A stretch of 64,000 bases of DNA from Martinezella rhizogenes (GCA_013322215.1 JAAMEZ010000058.1:620001-684000), one strand, 5' to 3'. Positions 1 to 8,958 are shown, counted from the first letter of the stretch. Notes: generated by a model from the letters alone, not told the origin. Numbers and translations are program-made.

Positions 1-650
1 TCTATGCTGCTCGCAAGAACATGGGGATCAATCTCGCCAAGGAAGCACCTGTCGCGGCCGATGTGGTCGTGCCGGTGCCGGACGGCGGGACGCCTGCTGC
101 CATCGGCTATGCTCAGGCAAGCGGCATTCCCTTCGAGCTCGGCATCATCCGCAACCATTATGTCGGCCGCACTTTCATCGAGCCGACGCAGCAGATCCGC
201 GCCTTCGGCGTGAAGCTGAAGCATTCCGCCAACCGCGCCATCATCGAGGGCAAGCGCGTCGTGCTGGTCGACGATTCCATCGTGCGCGGCACGACCTCCG
301 TCAAGATCGTGCAGATGATCCGCGATGCCGGCGCCAGCGAAGTGCATATCCGCGTCGCCAGCCCGATGATCTTCCATCCGGACTTCTACGGCATCGACAC
401 GCCGGACGCCGACAAGCTGCTTGCCAACCAGTACAGCAGCCTGCAGGCCATGTGCGATTATATCGGCGCGGACTCGCTGGAGTTCCTCTCGATCGACGGG
501 CTGTACCGGGCAGTCGGCGGCGAGCCGCGTAACAATGCGCAGCCGCAGTTTACCGACCATTACTTCACCGGCGATTATCCGACGCGCCTGCTCGACAAGG
601 AAAGCACCAGCAACGTGCGCAAGCTTTCCGTTCTCGCCAGCAACGGTTGA
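1..650 (+). CDS. purF: amidophosphoribosyltransferase, C-terminal part (5' end outside window)
   Basis: This is the last 215 or so residues of glutamine PRPP amidotransferase, which makes phosphoribosylamine in the first step of purine synthesis. The reading frame is open from the left edge, so the N-terminal glutaminase domain lies outside the window. The visible part is the type I phosphoribosyltransferase domain. The PRPP-binding loop VVLVDDSIVRGTT is clear, and the preceding VPVPDGG and the following SPMIFHPDFYGID stretch are characteristic of PurF. The gene ends at a TGA and is followed by a short gap before an SDR gene in the same direction, an order (purF-SDR) I recall from rhizobia. 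Confidence 0.95.
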   Translation, partial: YAARKNMGINLAKEAPVAADVVVPVPDGGTPAAIGYAQASGIPFELGIIRNHYVGRTFIEPTQQIRAFGVKLKHSANRAIIEGKRVVLVDDSIVRGTTSVKIVQMIRDAGASEVHIRVASPMIFHPDFYGIDTPDADKLLANQYSSLQAMCDYIGADSLEFLSIDGLYRAVGGEPRNNAQPQFTDHYFTGDYPTRLLDKESTSNVRKLSVLASNG

Positions 651-730
651 CCTTATAAACGGTTGACCCCAGAAAGGGTAGTGGGGCGTCCTGCTCCTCT
701 CCCTTCGCAACATATCCGGATCAAGGCAGC

Positions 731-1471
731 ATGAGCGTCAATCTCAAGGACAAGATCGCCCTCGTCACCGGCGCATCGCGCGGTATCGGCTATTTCACGG
801 CGCTGGAACTGGCCAAGGCCGGCGCGCACGTGATCGCCTGCGCCCGCACGGTCGGCGGACTTGAGGAGCTTGATGATGCCATCAAGGCGGCCGGCGGTTC
901 CGCGACCCTCGTGCCCTTCGATCTTGCCGACATGAATGCCATCGATACGCTCGGCGCTTCGATCTTCGAACGCTGGGGCAAGCTCGATATTCTCGTTGCC
1001 AATGCCGGTGTTCTCGGCGTGATCTCGCCGATCGGCCATGTCGAGGCCAAGGTCTTCGAAAAGGTGATGACCATCAACGTGACAGCCACCTGGCGATTGA
1101 TCCGTTCCGTCGAGCCGCTGCTGATGCGCGCCGAGGCGGGCCGTGCCGTAATCCTGTCTTCGGCGGCCGCCCATCGCTGCCGGCCCTTCTGGGGTCCCTA
1201 TTCCGCCTCCAAGGCCGCCGTCGAGGCGCTGGCCCGCACCTGGGCAGGCGAAGCGCAAAACACGCCGCTGCGCGTCACCAGCGTCGATCCGGGCGCGACC
1301 CGCACCGCCATGCGCGCTCAGGCGATGCCCGGCGAAGATCCGGATACGCTGCCGCATCCCCGCGACGTCGCCCAGGCGATCCTGCCGCTTGTCGGCCCCG
1401 ATGTCACCGAAACCGGTAGGCTTTTCGTCGTGCGCGAGAACAAGCTCGTCGACTACCGGATGCCGGAATAA
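731..1471 (+). CDS. short-chain dehydrogenase/reductase
   Basis: A 246-residue classical SDR with an NAD(P)-binding Rossmann fold. The cofactor motif TGASRGIG is at residues 13-20, the NAG motif begins at N91, and the catalytic residues are probably S143 or S144, Y157 and K161 (YSASK). The length is normal for the family. No signal peptide or membrane segment is seen, so it is cytosolic. The substrate cannot be predicted from sequence. It follows purF by 80 bases and may be cotranscribed with it. A GC-rich hairpin lies just after the stop. Confidence 0.88.
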   Translation: MSVNLKDKIALVTGASRGIGYFTALELAKAGAHVIACARTVGGLEELDDAIKAAGGSATLVPFDLADMNAIDTLGASIFERWGKLDILVANAGVLGVISPIGHVEAKVFEKVMTINVTATWRLIRSVEPLLMRAEAGRAVILSSAAAHRCRPFWGPYSASKAAVEALARTWAGEAQNTPLRVTSVDPGATRTAMRAQAMPGEDPDTLPHPRDVAQAILPLVGPDVTETGRLFVVRENKLVDYRMPE

Positions 1472-1477
1472 AAAACA

Positions 1478-1500
1478 GCCCCTCCCCATACGGGAGGGGC
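1478..1500. terminator. hairpin after the SDR gene
   Basis: A perfect 9-bp stem (GCCCCTCCC pairing with GGGAGGGGC) with a 5-base loop starts 7 bases after the SDR stop. An A run lies on its left side, so the T tract of a factor-independent terminator is on the minus strand. On the plus strand the T tract is missing. Confidence 0.5.
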
Positions 1501-1697
1501 GCTCTCCCCACTTGACCAAATTCCTCCGGCGCGCGATAAAGCCGCCCATGAAAACGGTTATCTGCATTATCTGCCGGAAGATTATTCGCTAGCGTTTCGC
1601 TGGCCTGGCCGTTTTCGTCTCCCAAAATCCAAGATGACAAACGTCCGGCCCGCCGGTGACGGTATTTTTTTCGGATTTATGCCTTTGGGAGAGTGAC

Positions 1698-3089
1698 ATG
1701 GCCGCCGAGCCGCAACTGAAGTTCTACAACACGCTGACGCGCGAAAAGGTCGATTTCCAGCCGATCGACCGCAACAACGTCCGCATGTATGTCTGCGGCC
1801 CCACGGTCTATGACTTCGCCCATATCGGCAATGCCCGCCCGGCCATCGTCTTCGACGTGCTGTTCCGGCTGCTGCGCAAGACCTATGGCGAGAGCCACGT
1901 CACCTATGTCCGCAACATCACCGACGTCGACGATAAGATCAATGCACGTGCGCTCCGCGACCATCCCGGCCTCGCGCTGAACGAGGCGATCCGGCTGGTG
2001 ACGGAGAAGACCGAGCAGCAATATCGCGAGGACACAACGGCGCTCGGCTGCCTGGAGCCGACGGTGCAGCCGCGGGCGACGGACAATATCGCTGAGATGA
2101 TCGCCATCATCGAGACGCTGATCGCCAAGGGCCATGCCTACCGCGCTGCCGGCGAAGTGCTGTTCGACACCAAATCGATGGCCGATTACGGCCAGCTTTC
2201 GAAGCGTAATCTCGATGAGCAGCAGGCCGGCGCCCGCGTCGCCGTCGACGAGCACAAGAAGAGCCCTGGCGATTTCGTGCTCTGGAAGCTGTCGGATGAG
2301 AACGAGCCCGGCTGGGAAAGCCCCTGGGGCCGCGGCCGTCCGGGCTGGCATATCGAATGCTCGGCCATGAGCGGGCGCTATCTCGGCGATGTCTTCGACA
2401 TTCATGGTGGCGGGCTCGACCTGATCTTCCCGCATCACGAAAACGAGATCGCCCAGTCGCGCTGCGCGCATGGCACGCATGCGATGGCGAATGTCTGGAT
2501 GCACAACGGCTTCGTGCAGGTCGAAGGCCGCAAGATGTCGAAATCGGAAGGCAATTTCGTTACCATCCACGAGCTGTTGCAGACGGACAAGCTCGGTGGC
2601 CGGACCTGGCCGGGCGAGGTCCTCAGACTTGCCATGCTGATGACGCATTACCGCGAGCCGATCGACTTCTCCGTCAAGCGTCTCGATGAGGCAGAAAGAC
2701 TGATCGCCAAATGGCCGGCGGCAGACGTCAGCGATGCCGCGCCGGATCAGACGGTTCTTGCCGCTCTCGGCGATGATCTGAACACCGTTGCCGCTATCCA
2801 GGCGTTGCACGCCCTGGCGCAAGCCGCCAATGCCGACGCCAGCCTCCTGCCGGTCTTTGCGGCCAGCGCCGATCTTCTCGGCCTGCTGCCGAAGAAGGCG
2901 GAGATCGACGAAGCTGTCGTCGCTGAAATCGATGCCAAGGTGCGCCAGCGCCTCGAGCTGCTGAAAGCCAAGAACTTCGCCGAGGCCGACAAGCTTCGCG
3001 AGGAGCTGACTGCAAGAGGTATCCAGCTCAAGGACGGCAAGGATGCGGCGACAGGTGAGCGGATCACGACTTGGGAGATCAAGCGGTGA
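1698..3089 (+). CDS. cysS: cysteinyl-tRNA synthetase
   Basis: A 463-residue class I aminoacyl-tRNA synthetase that charges tRNA-Cys. The HIGH-type motif appears as HIGN at residues 42-45, after the zinc-ligand cysteine C33 in CGPTVYD. The second catalytic motif is KMSKSEGNF. The zinc-site segment GWHIECSAM and the ensuing HGGGLDLIFPHHENE are characteristic of CysS. I chose the ATG at 1698 because GGGAGAG lies just upstream. An in-frame start at 1656 would add 14 residues without resemblance to the family. Its stop overlaps the next gene by 4 bases. Confidence 0.96.
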   Translation: MAAEPQLKFYNTLTREKVDFQPIDRNNVRMYVCGPTVYDFAHIGNARPAIVFDVLFRLLRKTYGESHVTYVRNITDVDDKINARALRDHPGLALNEAIRLVTEKTEQQYREDTTALGCLEPTVQPRATDNIAEMIAIIETLIAKGHAYRAAGEVLFDTKSMADYGQLSKRNLDEQQAGARVAVDEHKKSPGDFVLWKLSDENEPGWESPWGRGRPGWHIECSAMSGRYLGDVFDIHGGGLDLIFPHHENEIAQSRCAHGTHAMANVWMHNGFVQVEGRKMSKSEGNFVTIHELLQTDKLGGRTWPGEVLRLAMLMTHYREPIDFSVKRLDEAERLIAKWPAADVSDAAPDQTVLAALGDDLNTVAAIQALHALAQAANADASLLPVFAASADLLGLLPKKAEIDEAVVAEIDAKVRQRLELLKAKNFAEADKLREELTARGIQLKDGKDAATGERITTWEIKR

Positions 3090-3565
3090 GCAAGGTCTAC
3101 ACCGGCGGCTGTCAGTGCGGCGCGGTTCGCTTTCGGGTTCGGGGCGAACTGAAGGATGCGTCGATCTGTCATTGCCGGATGTGCCAAAAGGCTTTCGGCG
3201 CCTATTATGCGCCGCTGGTTTCGACGCGCGGTGCCGAGCTCGCATGGACGCGCGGAGAGCGCAAGGTGTTCCAATCGTCGAACTATGTGAAACGCAGTTT
3301 CTGCGGCGATTGCGGTACGCCGCTGACCTATGAGGCGCCGGATGGCATTGCGGTCGCGGCCGGCGCCTTCGACGATCCATCGCAACTGCCGCCTGTCGTG
3401 CAATACGGCACCGAAGCCAAGATCGGCTTCATCGACCGGCTGCATCTGCTGCCGGGACACCGGACAGAGGAAGATGCCGAGCAGGCGCCCTTCGTGCTGG
3501 AGATCGTATCCTATCAGCATCCCGATCACGATACGGCGACATGGCCACCGGAGCGCGGCAAATGA
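3086..3565 (+). CDS. GFA-family zinc-binding protein, copy 1
   Basis: A 159-residue member of the GFA fold (glutathione-dependent formaldehyde-activating enzyme / CENP-V family). The zinc cysteines are visible in GGCQCGAVRFRV, CHCRMCQKAFG and CGDCGTPL. Family members are small zinc proteins; the formaldehyde-glutathione activity of the type member has not been confirmed for most, so the substrate is unknown. The likely start is the GTG at 3086, overlapping the cysS stop (GTGA), with GGGAGA upstream. A TTG at 3071 is possible but sits inside cysS. It is the first of three tandem paralogues. Confidence 0.88.
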   Translation: MSKVYTGGCQCGAVRFRVRGELKDASICHCRMCQKAFGAYYAPLVSTRGAELAWTRGERKVFQSSNYVKRSFCGDCGTPLTYEAPDGIAVAAGAFDDPSQLPPVVQYGTEAKIGFIDRLHLLPGHRTEEDAEQAPFVLEIVSYQHPDHDTATWPPERGK

Positions 3566-4053
3566 CGATGACGGCGGGATACAGCGGTGGATGCCAATGC
3601 GGCGCGGTTCGTTATCGCACTGCCGGCGCACTCGGCTATCCGCATCTTTGTCATTGCCGCATGTGCCAGAAAGCGTCCGGCAATTACGCCCTGCCATTGG
3701 GTAGTGCCAAACGTGCCGATTTCGAGCTGACGCGTGGCGAAGCTACATGGTTTCATTCGTCGGATCTTGTGCGCCGCGGCTTTTGCGGCACCTGCGGTAC
3801 GCCCTTGTTCTATGATGTGCCCGGCACGGATTCCATCAATGTGACACTTGGTTCATTGGATGAGCCGGCGCTGATCCAACCCGTCGCGCAATCGAACCGT
3901 GCGGCAAAGATGCCCTGGTTTCATGTGCTCGATACGCTGCCGATGGAACCGGATGAGGATAGCTCGGATCGTGCAATATCGATCAAGCTCTCCAATCATC
4001 AACATCCCGACTACGATACCCAAAGCTGGCCAGAGGAGAAGAGCCATGAGTGA
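3562..4053 (+). CDS. GFA-family zinc-binding protein, copy 2
   Basis: A 163-residue second GFA paralogue with the same cysteine pattern: GGCQCGAVRYRTAG, CHCRMCQKASG and CGTCGTPLFYD. The start at 3562 gives an ATGA overlap with copy 1, which fits translational coupling; the ATG at 3541 would add seven residues and lies further inside copy 1. It is clearly divergent from copies 1 and 3 in its C-terminal half, so this is an old duplication. Substrate unknown. Confidence 0.87.
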   Translation: MTMTAGYSGGCQCGAVRYRTAGALGYPHLCHCRMCQKASGNYALPLGSAKRADFELTRGEATWFHSSDLVRRGFCGTCGTPLFYDVPGTDSINVTLGSLDEPALIQPVAQSNRAAKMPWFHVLDTLPMEPDEDSSDRAISIKLSNHQHPDYDTQSWPEEKSHE

Positions 4054-4522
4054 AGCCACCAGAAGCGGAGGATGCCAATGCGGCGCGGTGCGGTTTCGCA
4101 TCCGCGGCGAGCTTGGCCGCCCGTCGATCTGCCATTGCCGCATGTGCCAGAAGCAGTTCGGCAATTTCTTCTCCGCCCTGGTGACGGCACCGAGCGATGG
4201 TCTTGAATGGACGCGCGGCGAGCCGACTTACTTCCAGTCCTCCGTCAACATCGAACGCGGCTTCTGCAAAAACTGCGGCACGCCGATGACCTACCGCCAT
4301 CCGGGCGGCCTGGAAATCGCCATCGGTGTCTTCGACGAGCGCGACGATCTCGCTCCGCAGATCCAGGTCAACCATGCCTACCGCCTGCCCTGGGTGGAGA
4401 CGATCTTCGAAAAGCCTGTCCATCAGGATCCGGACTTCTATTCGCGGCAGGAGCAGATCATTTCCTTCCAGCATCCCGATCACGACACGGATGTCTGGCC
4501 AGCGGAAGGGCTGAAAATATGA
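4046..4522 (+). CDS. GFA-family zinc-binding protein, copy 3
   Basis: A 158-residue third GFA paralogue, with GGCQCGAVRFRIRG, CHCRMCQKQFG and CKNCGTPMTY. The ATG at 4046 overlaps the end of copy 2 by 8 bases. Longer upstream starts in the same frame would lie entirely inside copy 2 and are unlikely. By eye its first half is closer to copy 1 than to copy 2. Its stop overlaps the start of the proline iminopeptidase gene (ATGA), so all five genes from cysS to pip form one coupled chain. Confidence 0.88.
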   Translation: MSEATRSGGCQCGAVRFRIRGELGRPSICHCRMCQKQFGNFFSALVTAPSDGLEWTRGEPTYFQSSVNIERGFCKNCGTPMTYRHPGGLEIAIGVFDERDDLAPQIQVNHAYRLPWVETIFEKPVHQDPDFYSRQEQIISFQHPDHDTDVWPAEGLKI

Positions 4523-5478
4523 CCGAGGTGCTGCGGACGTTCTATCCGGAGATCGAACCCTATGCTTCCGGCCGTCTCGATGTCGGCGACGGTCATGTGA
4601 TCTATTGGGAACGCGTGGGAACGCCGGGTGCCAAGCCCGCCGTCTTCCTGCATGGCGGCCCGGGCGGCGGCATCTCGCCGAGCCATCGCCGCGTGTTCGA
4701 TCCGGCGCTTTATGACGTCACACTGTTCGACCAGCGCGGCTGCGGGCGATCGACGCCGCATGCCGGCCTGGAAGCCAACACCACCTGGCACCTGGTTGCC
4801 GATATCGAACGGCTGCGCGAAATGGCCGGCGTCGAAAAATGGCTGGTTTTCGGCGGCTCCTGGGGCTCGACGCTAGCGCTCGCCTATTCCGAAACGCATC
4901 CGCAGCGGGTTTCCGAGCTGGTCGTGCGTGGCATCTACACCCTGACGAAGGCCGAGCTCGACTGGTATTATCAGTTCGGCGTCTCAGAGATGTTCCCCGA
5001 CAAATGGGAGCGTTTCATCGCCCCTATCCCGCAGGAAGAGCGCCATGAGATGATGGCCGCCTATCATCGGCTGCTGACACATCCGGAAAAGGCCGCGCGT
5101 CTGGAAGCTGCCAAGGCATGGTCGATCTGGGAAGGTGAAACGATCACGCTGCTGCCGGAGCCCACCGTCAGCGCCCAGTTCGAGGATGCGGAATATGCGC
5201 ACGCCTTTGCCCGCATCGAGAACCATTTCTTCATCAATGCCGGCTGGCTTGAGGAAGGTCAGCTGCTGCGGGACGCCCACAAGCTGAAGGACATTCCAGG
5301 CGTCATCGTCCATGGCCGCTATGACATGCCGTGCCCGGCAAGATATGCCTGGGCGCTGCACAAGGCCTGGCCGAAAGCGGAGTTCCATCTGATCGAGGGC
5401 GCGGGCCATGCCTCGTCGGAGCCTGGCATTCTCGACCAGCTCATCCGTGCGACAGACAAGTTTGCTGGGAAGATTTGA
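4519..5478 (+). CDS. pip: proline iminopeptidase
   Basis: A 319-residue alpha/beta hydrolase of peptidase family S33, which releases N-terminal proline from peptides. The oxyanion motif HGGPGG is at residues 45-50, the nucleophile elbow GGSWGS places the serine at 114, and the acid and histidine are in GRYDMPCPA and GAGHASSEPG near the C terminus. Length and N-terminal layout match bacterial Pip. No signal peptide is seen. It is the last gene of the coupled cysS-GFA-GFA-GFA-pip chain; a palindromic repeat follows. Confidence 0.9.
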   Translation: MTEVLRTFYPEIEPYASGRLDVGDGHVIYWERVGTPGAKPAVFLHGGPGGGISPSHRRVFDPALYDVTLFDQRGCGRSTPHAGLEANTTWHLVADIERLREMAGVEKWLVFGGSWGSTLALAYSETHPQRVSELVVRGIYTLTKAELDWYYQFGVSEMFPDKWERFIAPIPQEERHEMMAAYHRLLTHPEKAARLEAAKAWSIWEGETITLLPEPTVSAQFEDAEYAHAFARIENHFFINAGWLEEGQLLRDAHKLKDIPGVIVHGRYDMPCPARYAWALHKAWPKAEFHLIEGAGHASSEPGILDQLIRATDKFAGKI

Positions 5479-5502
5479 TCTCAGTAAGCCCCTCACCCCA
5501 GC

Positions 5503-5526
5503 CCTCTCCCCGTTAACGGGGAGAGG
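5503..5526. repeat. palindromic intergenic repeat
   Basis: A perfect 24-bp palindrome whose left arm is CCTCTCCCCGTT, embedded in a CCCCTCACCCCAGCC-rich stretch between pip and the citramalate synthase gene. Elements of this look are frequent between genes in rhizobial genomes. It could form a hairpin in RNA, but no T tract follows, so I do not call it a terminator. Confidence 0.65.
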
Positions 5527-5568
5527 AAGCGACTGAGCAAGAAAAACCGGTTCGCCGGAGGAAACAGT

Positions 5569-7185
5569 ATGACACGCGAAAAAATCTATCTCTTCGACAC
5601 GACGCTCCGTGACGGTCAGCAGACGCCCGGCATCGATTTCTCGGTCGAGGACAAGATTGCCATTGCGACCATGCTGGATGAATTCGGCCTGGATTACGTC
5701 GAAGGCGGCTATCCCGGCGCCAATCCGACCGATACCGCATTCTTCAACGAGAAACGCACAAGTTCGGCCTCCTTCGTCGCCTTCGGCATGACGAAGCGCG
5801 CCGGCGTCTCCGCGTCCAACGATCCCGGCCTTGCCAGCCTCCTGCAGGCGAAGTCCGACGCGATCTGTTTCGTCGCCAAGAGCTGGGACTATCACGTCAA
5901 GGTGGCGCTCGGCTGCACCAACGAAGAGAACCTCGAAAGCATCGCCGAAAGCGTCAAGGCGGCCGTCAGTGCCGGCAAGGAAGCCCTGGTCGATTGCGAG
6001 CACTTCTTCGACGGTTACAAGGCCAACCCGACCTATGCGCTGGCCTGCGCTAAGACGGCCTATGACGCGGGCGCCCGTTGGGTCGTGCTCTGCGACACCA
6101 ATGGCGGCACGCAGCCGCCGGAGGTACGCGCCATCGTCGAAGCCGTCATCGCCTGCGGCGTCCCGGGACACTGTCTTGGCATCCATGCGCACAACGACAC
6201 CGGTCAGGCGGTTGCCAATTCGCTGGCCGCGGTCGAGGCCGGCGTCCGGCAGATCCAGGGCACGCTGAACGGCATCGGCGAGCGCTGCGGCAATGCCAAC
6301 CTGATCACGTTGATCCCGACGCTGGCGCTGAAAAGAGCCTATAGCGAACGTTTCGAGACGACGATCGACGCCGAGCGGCTGGTGGGCCTGACCGGCCTTT
6401 CGCACGCTTTCGACGAGCTGCTGAACCGCTCGCCCGACCATCAGGCGCCCTATGTCGGCGCCTCGGCCTTCGCGACGAAAGCGGGCATCCATGCCTCGGC
6501 GCTTCTGAAGGATCCTCGCACCTACGAACACGTGCCGCCGGAAAGCGTCGGCAATTTCCGCAAGGTGATGGTTTCCGACCAGGGCGGCAAGTCGAATTTC
6601 ATCAATGCCCTGAAGCGACGCGGCATCGAGGTGGGCAAGGATGATCCCAAGCTCGACCAGCTGATCCAGATCGTCAAGGAACGTGAAGCGACAGGCTATG
6701 CTTACGAAGGTGCCGATGCGAGCTTCGAACTGCTCGCACGCCGCACGCTTGGCACCATCCCGGAATTCTTCGCGATCGACGGTTTCCGCGTCATGGTCGA
6801 GCGCCGCTTCGATTCCCACGGCCGGGTGAAGATCGTCTCGGAAGCCGTGGTCAAGATCATCATCGACGGCGAGACCATCATGTCGGTTGCCGAAGGCGAC
6901 GGCCCGGTCAACGCGCTCGACCTGGCGCTGCGCAAGAATTTCGGCAAATACCAGCACGAGATCGACGATCTGGAACTGGCCGACTTCAAGGTGCGTATCC
7001 TCAATGGCGGCACGGAAGCCATAACCCGCGTCCTCATCGAATCCACCGATAGCGACGGCGTGCGCTGGTGGACCGTCGGCGTTTCGGAAAACATCATCGA
7101 CGCATCGTTCCAGGCGCTGATGGATTCCGTCATCTACAAGCTGATGAAGAACCGGCACATGGCGGGCAGAATCGCGGCGGAGTGA
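5569..7185 (+). CDS. cimA: (R)-citramalate synthase
   Basis: A 538-residue enzyme of the DRE-TIM metallolyase family. The signature DTTLRDGQ begins at residue 10, the metal-binding HAHNDTG motif lies near residue 206, and NGIGERCGN follows. A C-terminal region of about 150 residues matches the LeuA-type allosteric/dimerisation domain. The CimA subfamily condenses pyruvate and acetyl-CoA to citramalate for isoleucine synthesis by the threonine-independent route. Isopropylmalate synthase or homocitrate synthase are the alternatives, but length and the DGQQTPG motif favour CimA. It stands alone between pip and rarD. Confidence 0.88.
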   Translation: MTREKIYLFDTTLRDGQQTPGIDFSVEDKIAIATMLDEFGLDYVEGGYPGANPTDTAFFNEKRTSSASFVAFGMTKRAGVSASNDPGLASLLQAKSDAICFVAKSWDYHVKVALGCTNEENLESIAESVKAAVSAGKEALVDCEHFFDGYKANPTYALACAKTAYDAGARWVVLCDTNGGTQPPEVRAIVEAVIACGVPGHCLGIHAHNDTGQAVANSLAAVEAGVRQIQGTLNGIGERCGNANLITLIPTLALKRAYSERFETTIDAERLVGLTGLSHAFDELLNRSPDHQAPYVGASAFATKAGIHASALLKDPRTYEHVPPESVGNFRKVMVSDQGGKSNFINALKRRGIEVGKDDPKLDQLIQIVKEREATGYAYEGADASFELLARRTLGTIPEFFAIDGFRVMVERRFDSHGRVKIVSEAVVKIIIDGETIMSVAEGDGPVNALDLALRKNFGKYQHEIDDLELADFKVRILNGGTEAITRVLIESTDSDGVRWWTVGVSENIIDASFQALMDSVIYKLMKNRHMAGRIAAE

Positions 7186-7204
7186 TCCGCCGCCCATCAA
7201 AAAG

Positions 7205-7222
7205 CTTGACGATGCCGTCAAG
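7205..7222 (+). terminator. weak hairpin after cimA
   Basis: A 7-bp perfect stem (CTTGACG / CGTCAAG) with a 4-base loop begins 20 bases after the cimA stop. There is no clear T tract, so termination here is only a possibility. Confidence 0.3.
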
Positions 7223-7278
7223 GAAATGAATTAGCCACGCGTCACGCATTGGAGTAATCCCGTCTCAAATAACAGAGA

Positions 7279-8205
7279 ATGACGGGAAAATTCATGGCCA
7301 CCGATGCGGTGAAACCGGAAATCAAGAACAACGATGCTGTCCGGGGCTTCGGCTTCGCGATGACGGCCTATCTCTTCTGGGGCATTCTGCCGCTCTATAT
7401 GAAGGCGCTGGCGCACATCCCGGCTTTCGAGGTCATCGCTCACCGCATCGTCTGGTCGGTTCCTGTCGCAGGTATCGTGTTGGTGGCGCTTGGACGCCTG
7501 GGTGACGTAAAGGCGGCGTTTCGCAATCCGCGGACAATCGCCATGGCGTCGCTGACGGCAGCGCTCGTCACCATCAACTGGGGAACCTATGTCTGGGCCA
7601 TCGGCGCCGGCCATTCGCTCGATGCAGCCCTTGGCTATTTCATCAATCCGCTGTTCAGCATCGCGCTCGGCGCCATCCTGCTCAAGGAAAAGCTCGCGCC
7701 AACGCAGATTGTCGCGATCTGCCTTGCCGCCGCCGCAGTCATTATCCTGACCGTCAAGGCCGGCACCCTGCCCTGGGTCGCGTTGTCGCTGACCTTCTCC
7801 TGGGGCTTCTATGCCTTTTTCCGCAAGACCCTGCCTGTTGGAGCCAATCAGGGGTTCTTCATCGAGGTGCTGCTGCTCTGCATTCCGGCAGCACTTTACA
7901 TCCTCTATCTGGAAGCGCGCGGTGAAGGTCATTTCTACCAGACCGGTCTTTCGGACACCGCACTTCTGCTCGGCTGCGGGCTGGTGACGGCGCTGCCGCT
8001 GATGATCTTCGCCAACGGTGCGAAGCTTCTGAGGATGTCGACCATCGGCATCATGCAGTATATCGTGCCGACGATGGTCTTCCTGATCGCCGTCTTCCTG
8101 TTCAAGGAGCCGTTCGGAACCACCCAGCTGATCGCGTTCTCGCTGATCTGGGCCGGTCTCGTGCTTTACACCTGGTCTATGCTGCGTCAGAGCAGAGGGC
8201 GCTAA
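7279..8205 (+). CDS. rarD: RarD-type EamA permease
   Basis: A 308-residue inner-membrane protein of the drug/metabolite transporter superfamily. About ten hydrophobic segments are visible, beginning with AMTAYLFWGILPLYMKAL and HRIVWSVPVAGIVL, which are typical of RarD proteins. The name comes from a chloramphenicol-sensitivity phenotype; the natural substrate is unknown. An ATG at 7294 has a better ribosome site (ACGGGA, 6 bases away) and may be the true start, giving 303 residues. It converges with the LOG gene across an inverted repeat. Confidence 0.86.
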   Translation: MTGKFMATDAVKPEIKNNDAVRGFGFAMTAYLFWGILPLYMKALAHIPAFEVIAHRIVWSVPVAGIVLVALGRLGDVKAAFRNPRTIAMASLTAALVTINWGTYVWAIGAGHSLDAALGYFINPLFSIALGAILLKEKLAPTQIVAICLAAAAVIILTVKAGTLPWVALSLTFSWGFYAFFRKTLPVGANQGFFIEVLLLCIPAALYILYLEARGEGHFYQTGLSDTALLLGCGLVTALPLMIFANGAKLLRMSTIGIMQYIVPTMVFLIAVFLFKEPFGTTQLIAFSLIWAGLVLYTWSMLRQSRGR

Positions 8206-8233
8206 CGGCGCGATATGGTTAGCAAATCGCTAA

Positions 8234-8275
8234 TTGGGGCAGTTGAGCTTTCACAGAAGCCGTGAACTGCCCCAA
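8234..8275. terminator. inverted repeat between convergent rarD and LOG genes
   Basis: Two perfect 11-base arms (TTGGGGCAGTT and its complement) are separated by 20 bases in the gap between the two convergent genes. The position suits a bidirectional terminator, though neither side has a strong T run. Confidence 0.55.
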
Positions 8276-8334
8276 CTCATCATCATCACGCAAGTCCAGA
8301 CAGAAAATCGCTGCGCAGTTTCCCGGAACAGCTT

Positions 8335-8958
8335 TTAGAGCTTGGAAATGACGGCCTCTTCTCCGCCGCGGTCGCCGCGTGTCTCTGCGGCATGTTTGCG
8401 GATGGCCGGAATGATGTCGGCCACCTTGTCGATGACGAGCGGCTGGACGCGATGGGTCGTATGGACAAAGCCCTCTTCCGTCATATGGCGGATGAGTTCC
8501 ATCATCGGGTCCCAGAAGCCGTTGATATTGGCGAAGACCATCGGCTTTTCATGACGGCCGAGCTGACCCCAGGTCATGATCTCGACGATCTCTTCCAAAG
8601 TGCCGATGCCGCCGGGAAGCGCCACGAAAGCGTCGGCGCGCTCGAACATGCCGTGTTTGCGCGTATGCATGTCCGGCGTTATGATGAGTTCGTCGAGTTG
8701 ACCGAGCGAATGGCGCGTCGCTTCCATATCGACGAGAAATTCCGGAATGATGCCGGTGACCTGACCGCCGTGCGACAGCACGCCGCTCGCGACAGCGCCC
8801 ATGATGCCCTTCGTTCCGCCACCATAGATCAGGCGCAGGCCGTTTTCGGCAATGCTTTTGCCCAGTTCGCGGCCGGCAGCCATGTGGGAGGGATCGCGCC
8901 CCGGCCGTGAGCCGCAATAAACACAAATGGATCGAATTGGCGTGGAATCGTCGGTCAT
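8335..8958 (-). CDS. LOG family protein (cytokinin riboside phosphoribohydrolase-like)
   Basis: A 207-residue Rossmann-like protein of the LOG family, whose members hydrolyse nucleoside 5'-monophosphates, including cytokinin ribotides, to the free base. The signature PGGIGTLEE is present, as are CVYCGSRPG near the N terminus and GGGTKGIMG. Start chosen at the ATG at 8958; a TTG four codons upstream is the alternative. In plant-associated bacteria it may contribute to cytokinin pools, but a general nucleotide-salvage role is equally possible. It is divergent from the LysM gene. Confidence 0.88.
   Translation of the reverse strand: MTDDSTPIRSICVYCGSRPGRDPSHMAAGRELGKSIAENGLRLIYGGGTKGIMGAVASGVLSHGGQVTGIIPEFLVDMEATRHSLGQLDELIITPDMHTRKHGMFERADAFVALPGGIGTLEEIVEIMTWGQLGRHEKPMVFANINGFWDPMMELIRHMTEEGFVHTTHRVQPLVIDKVADIIPAIRKHAAETRGDRGGEEAVISKL

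Noticed and set aside
4984..7221. Long open frame antisense to pip and cimA (about 745 codons)
   Set aside because: It mirrors the codon bias of the high-GC genes on the plus strand, has no ribosome site and matches no family.
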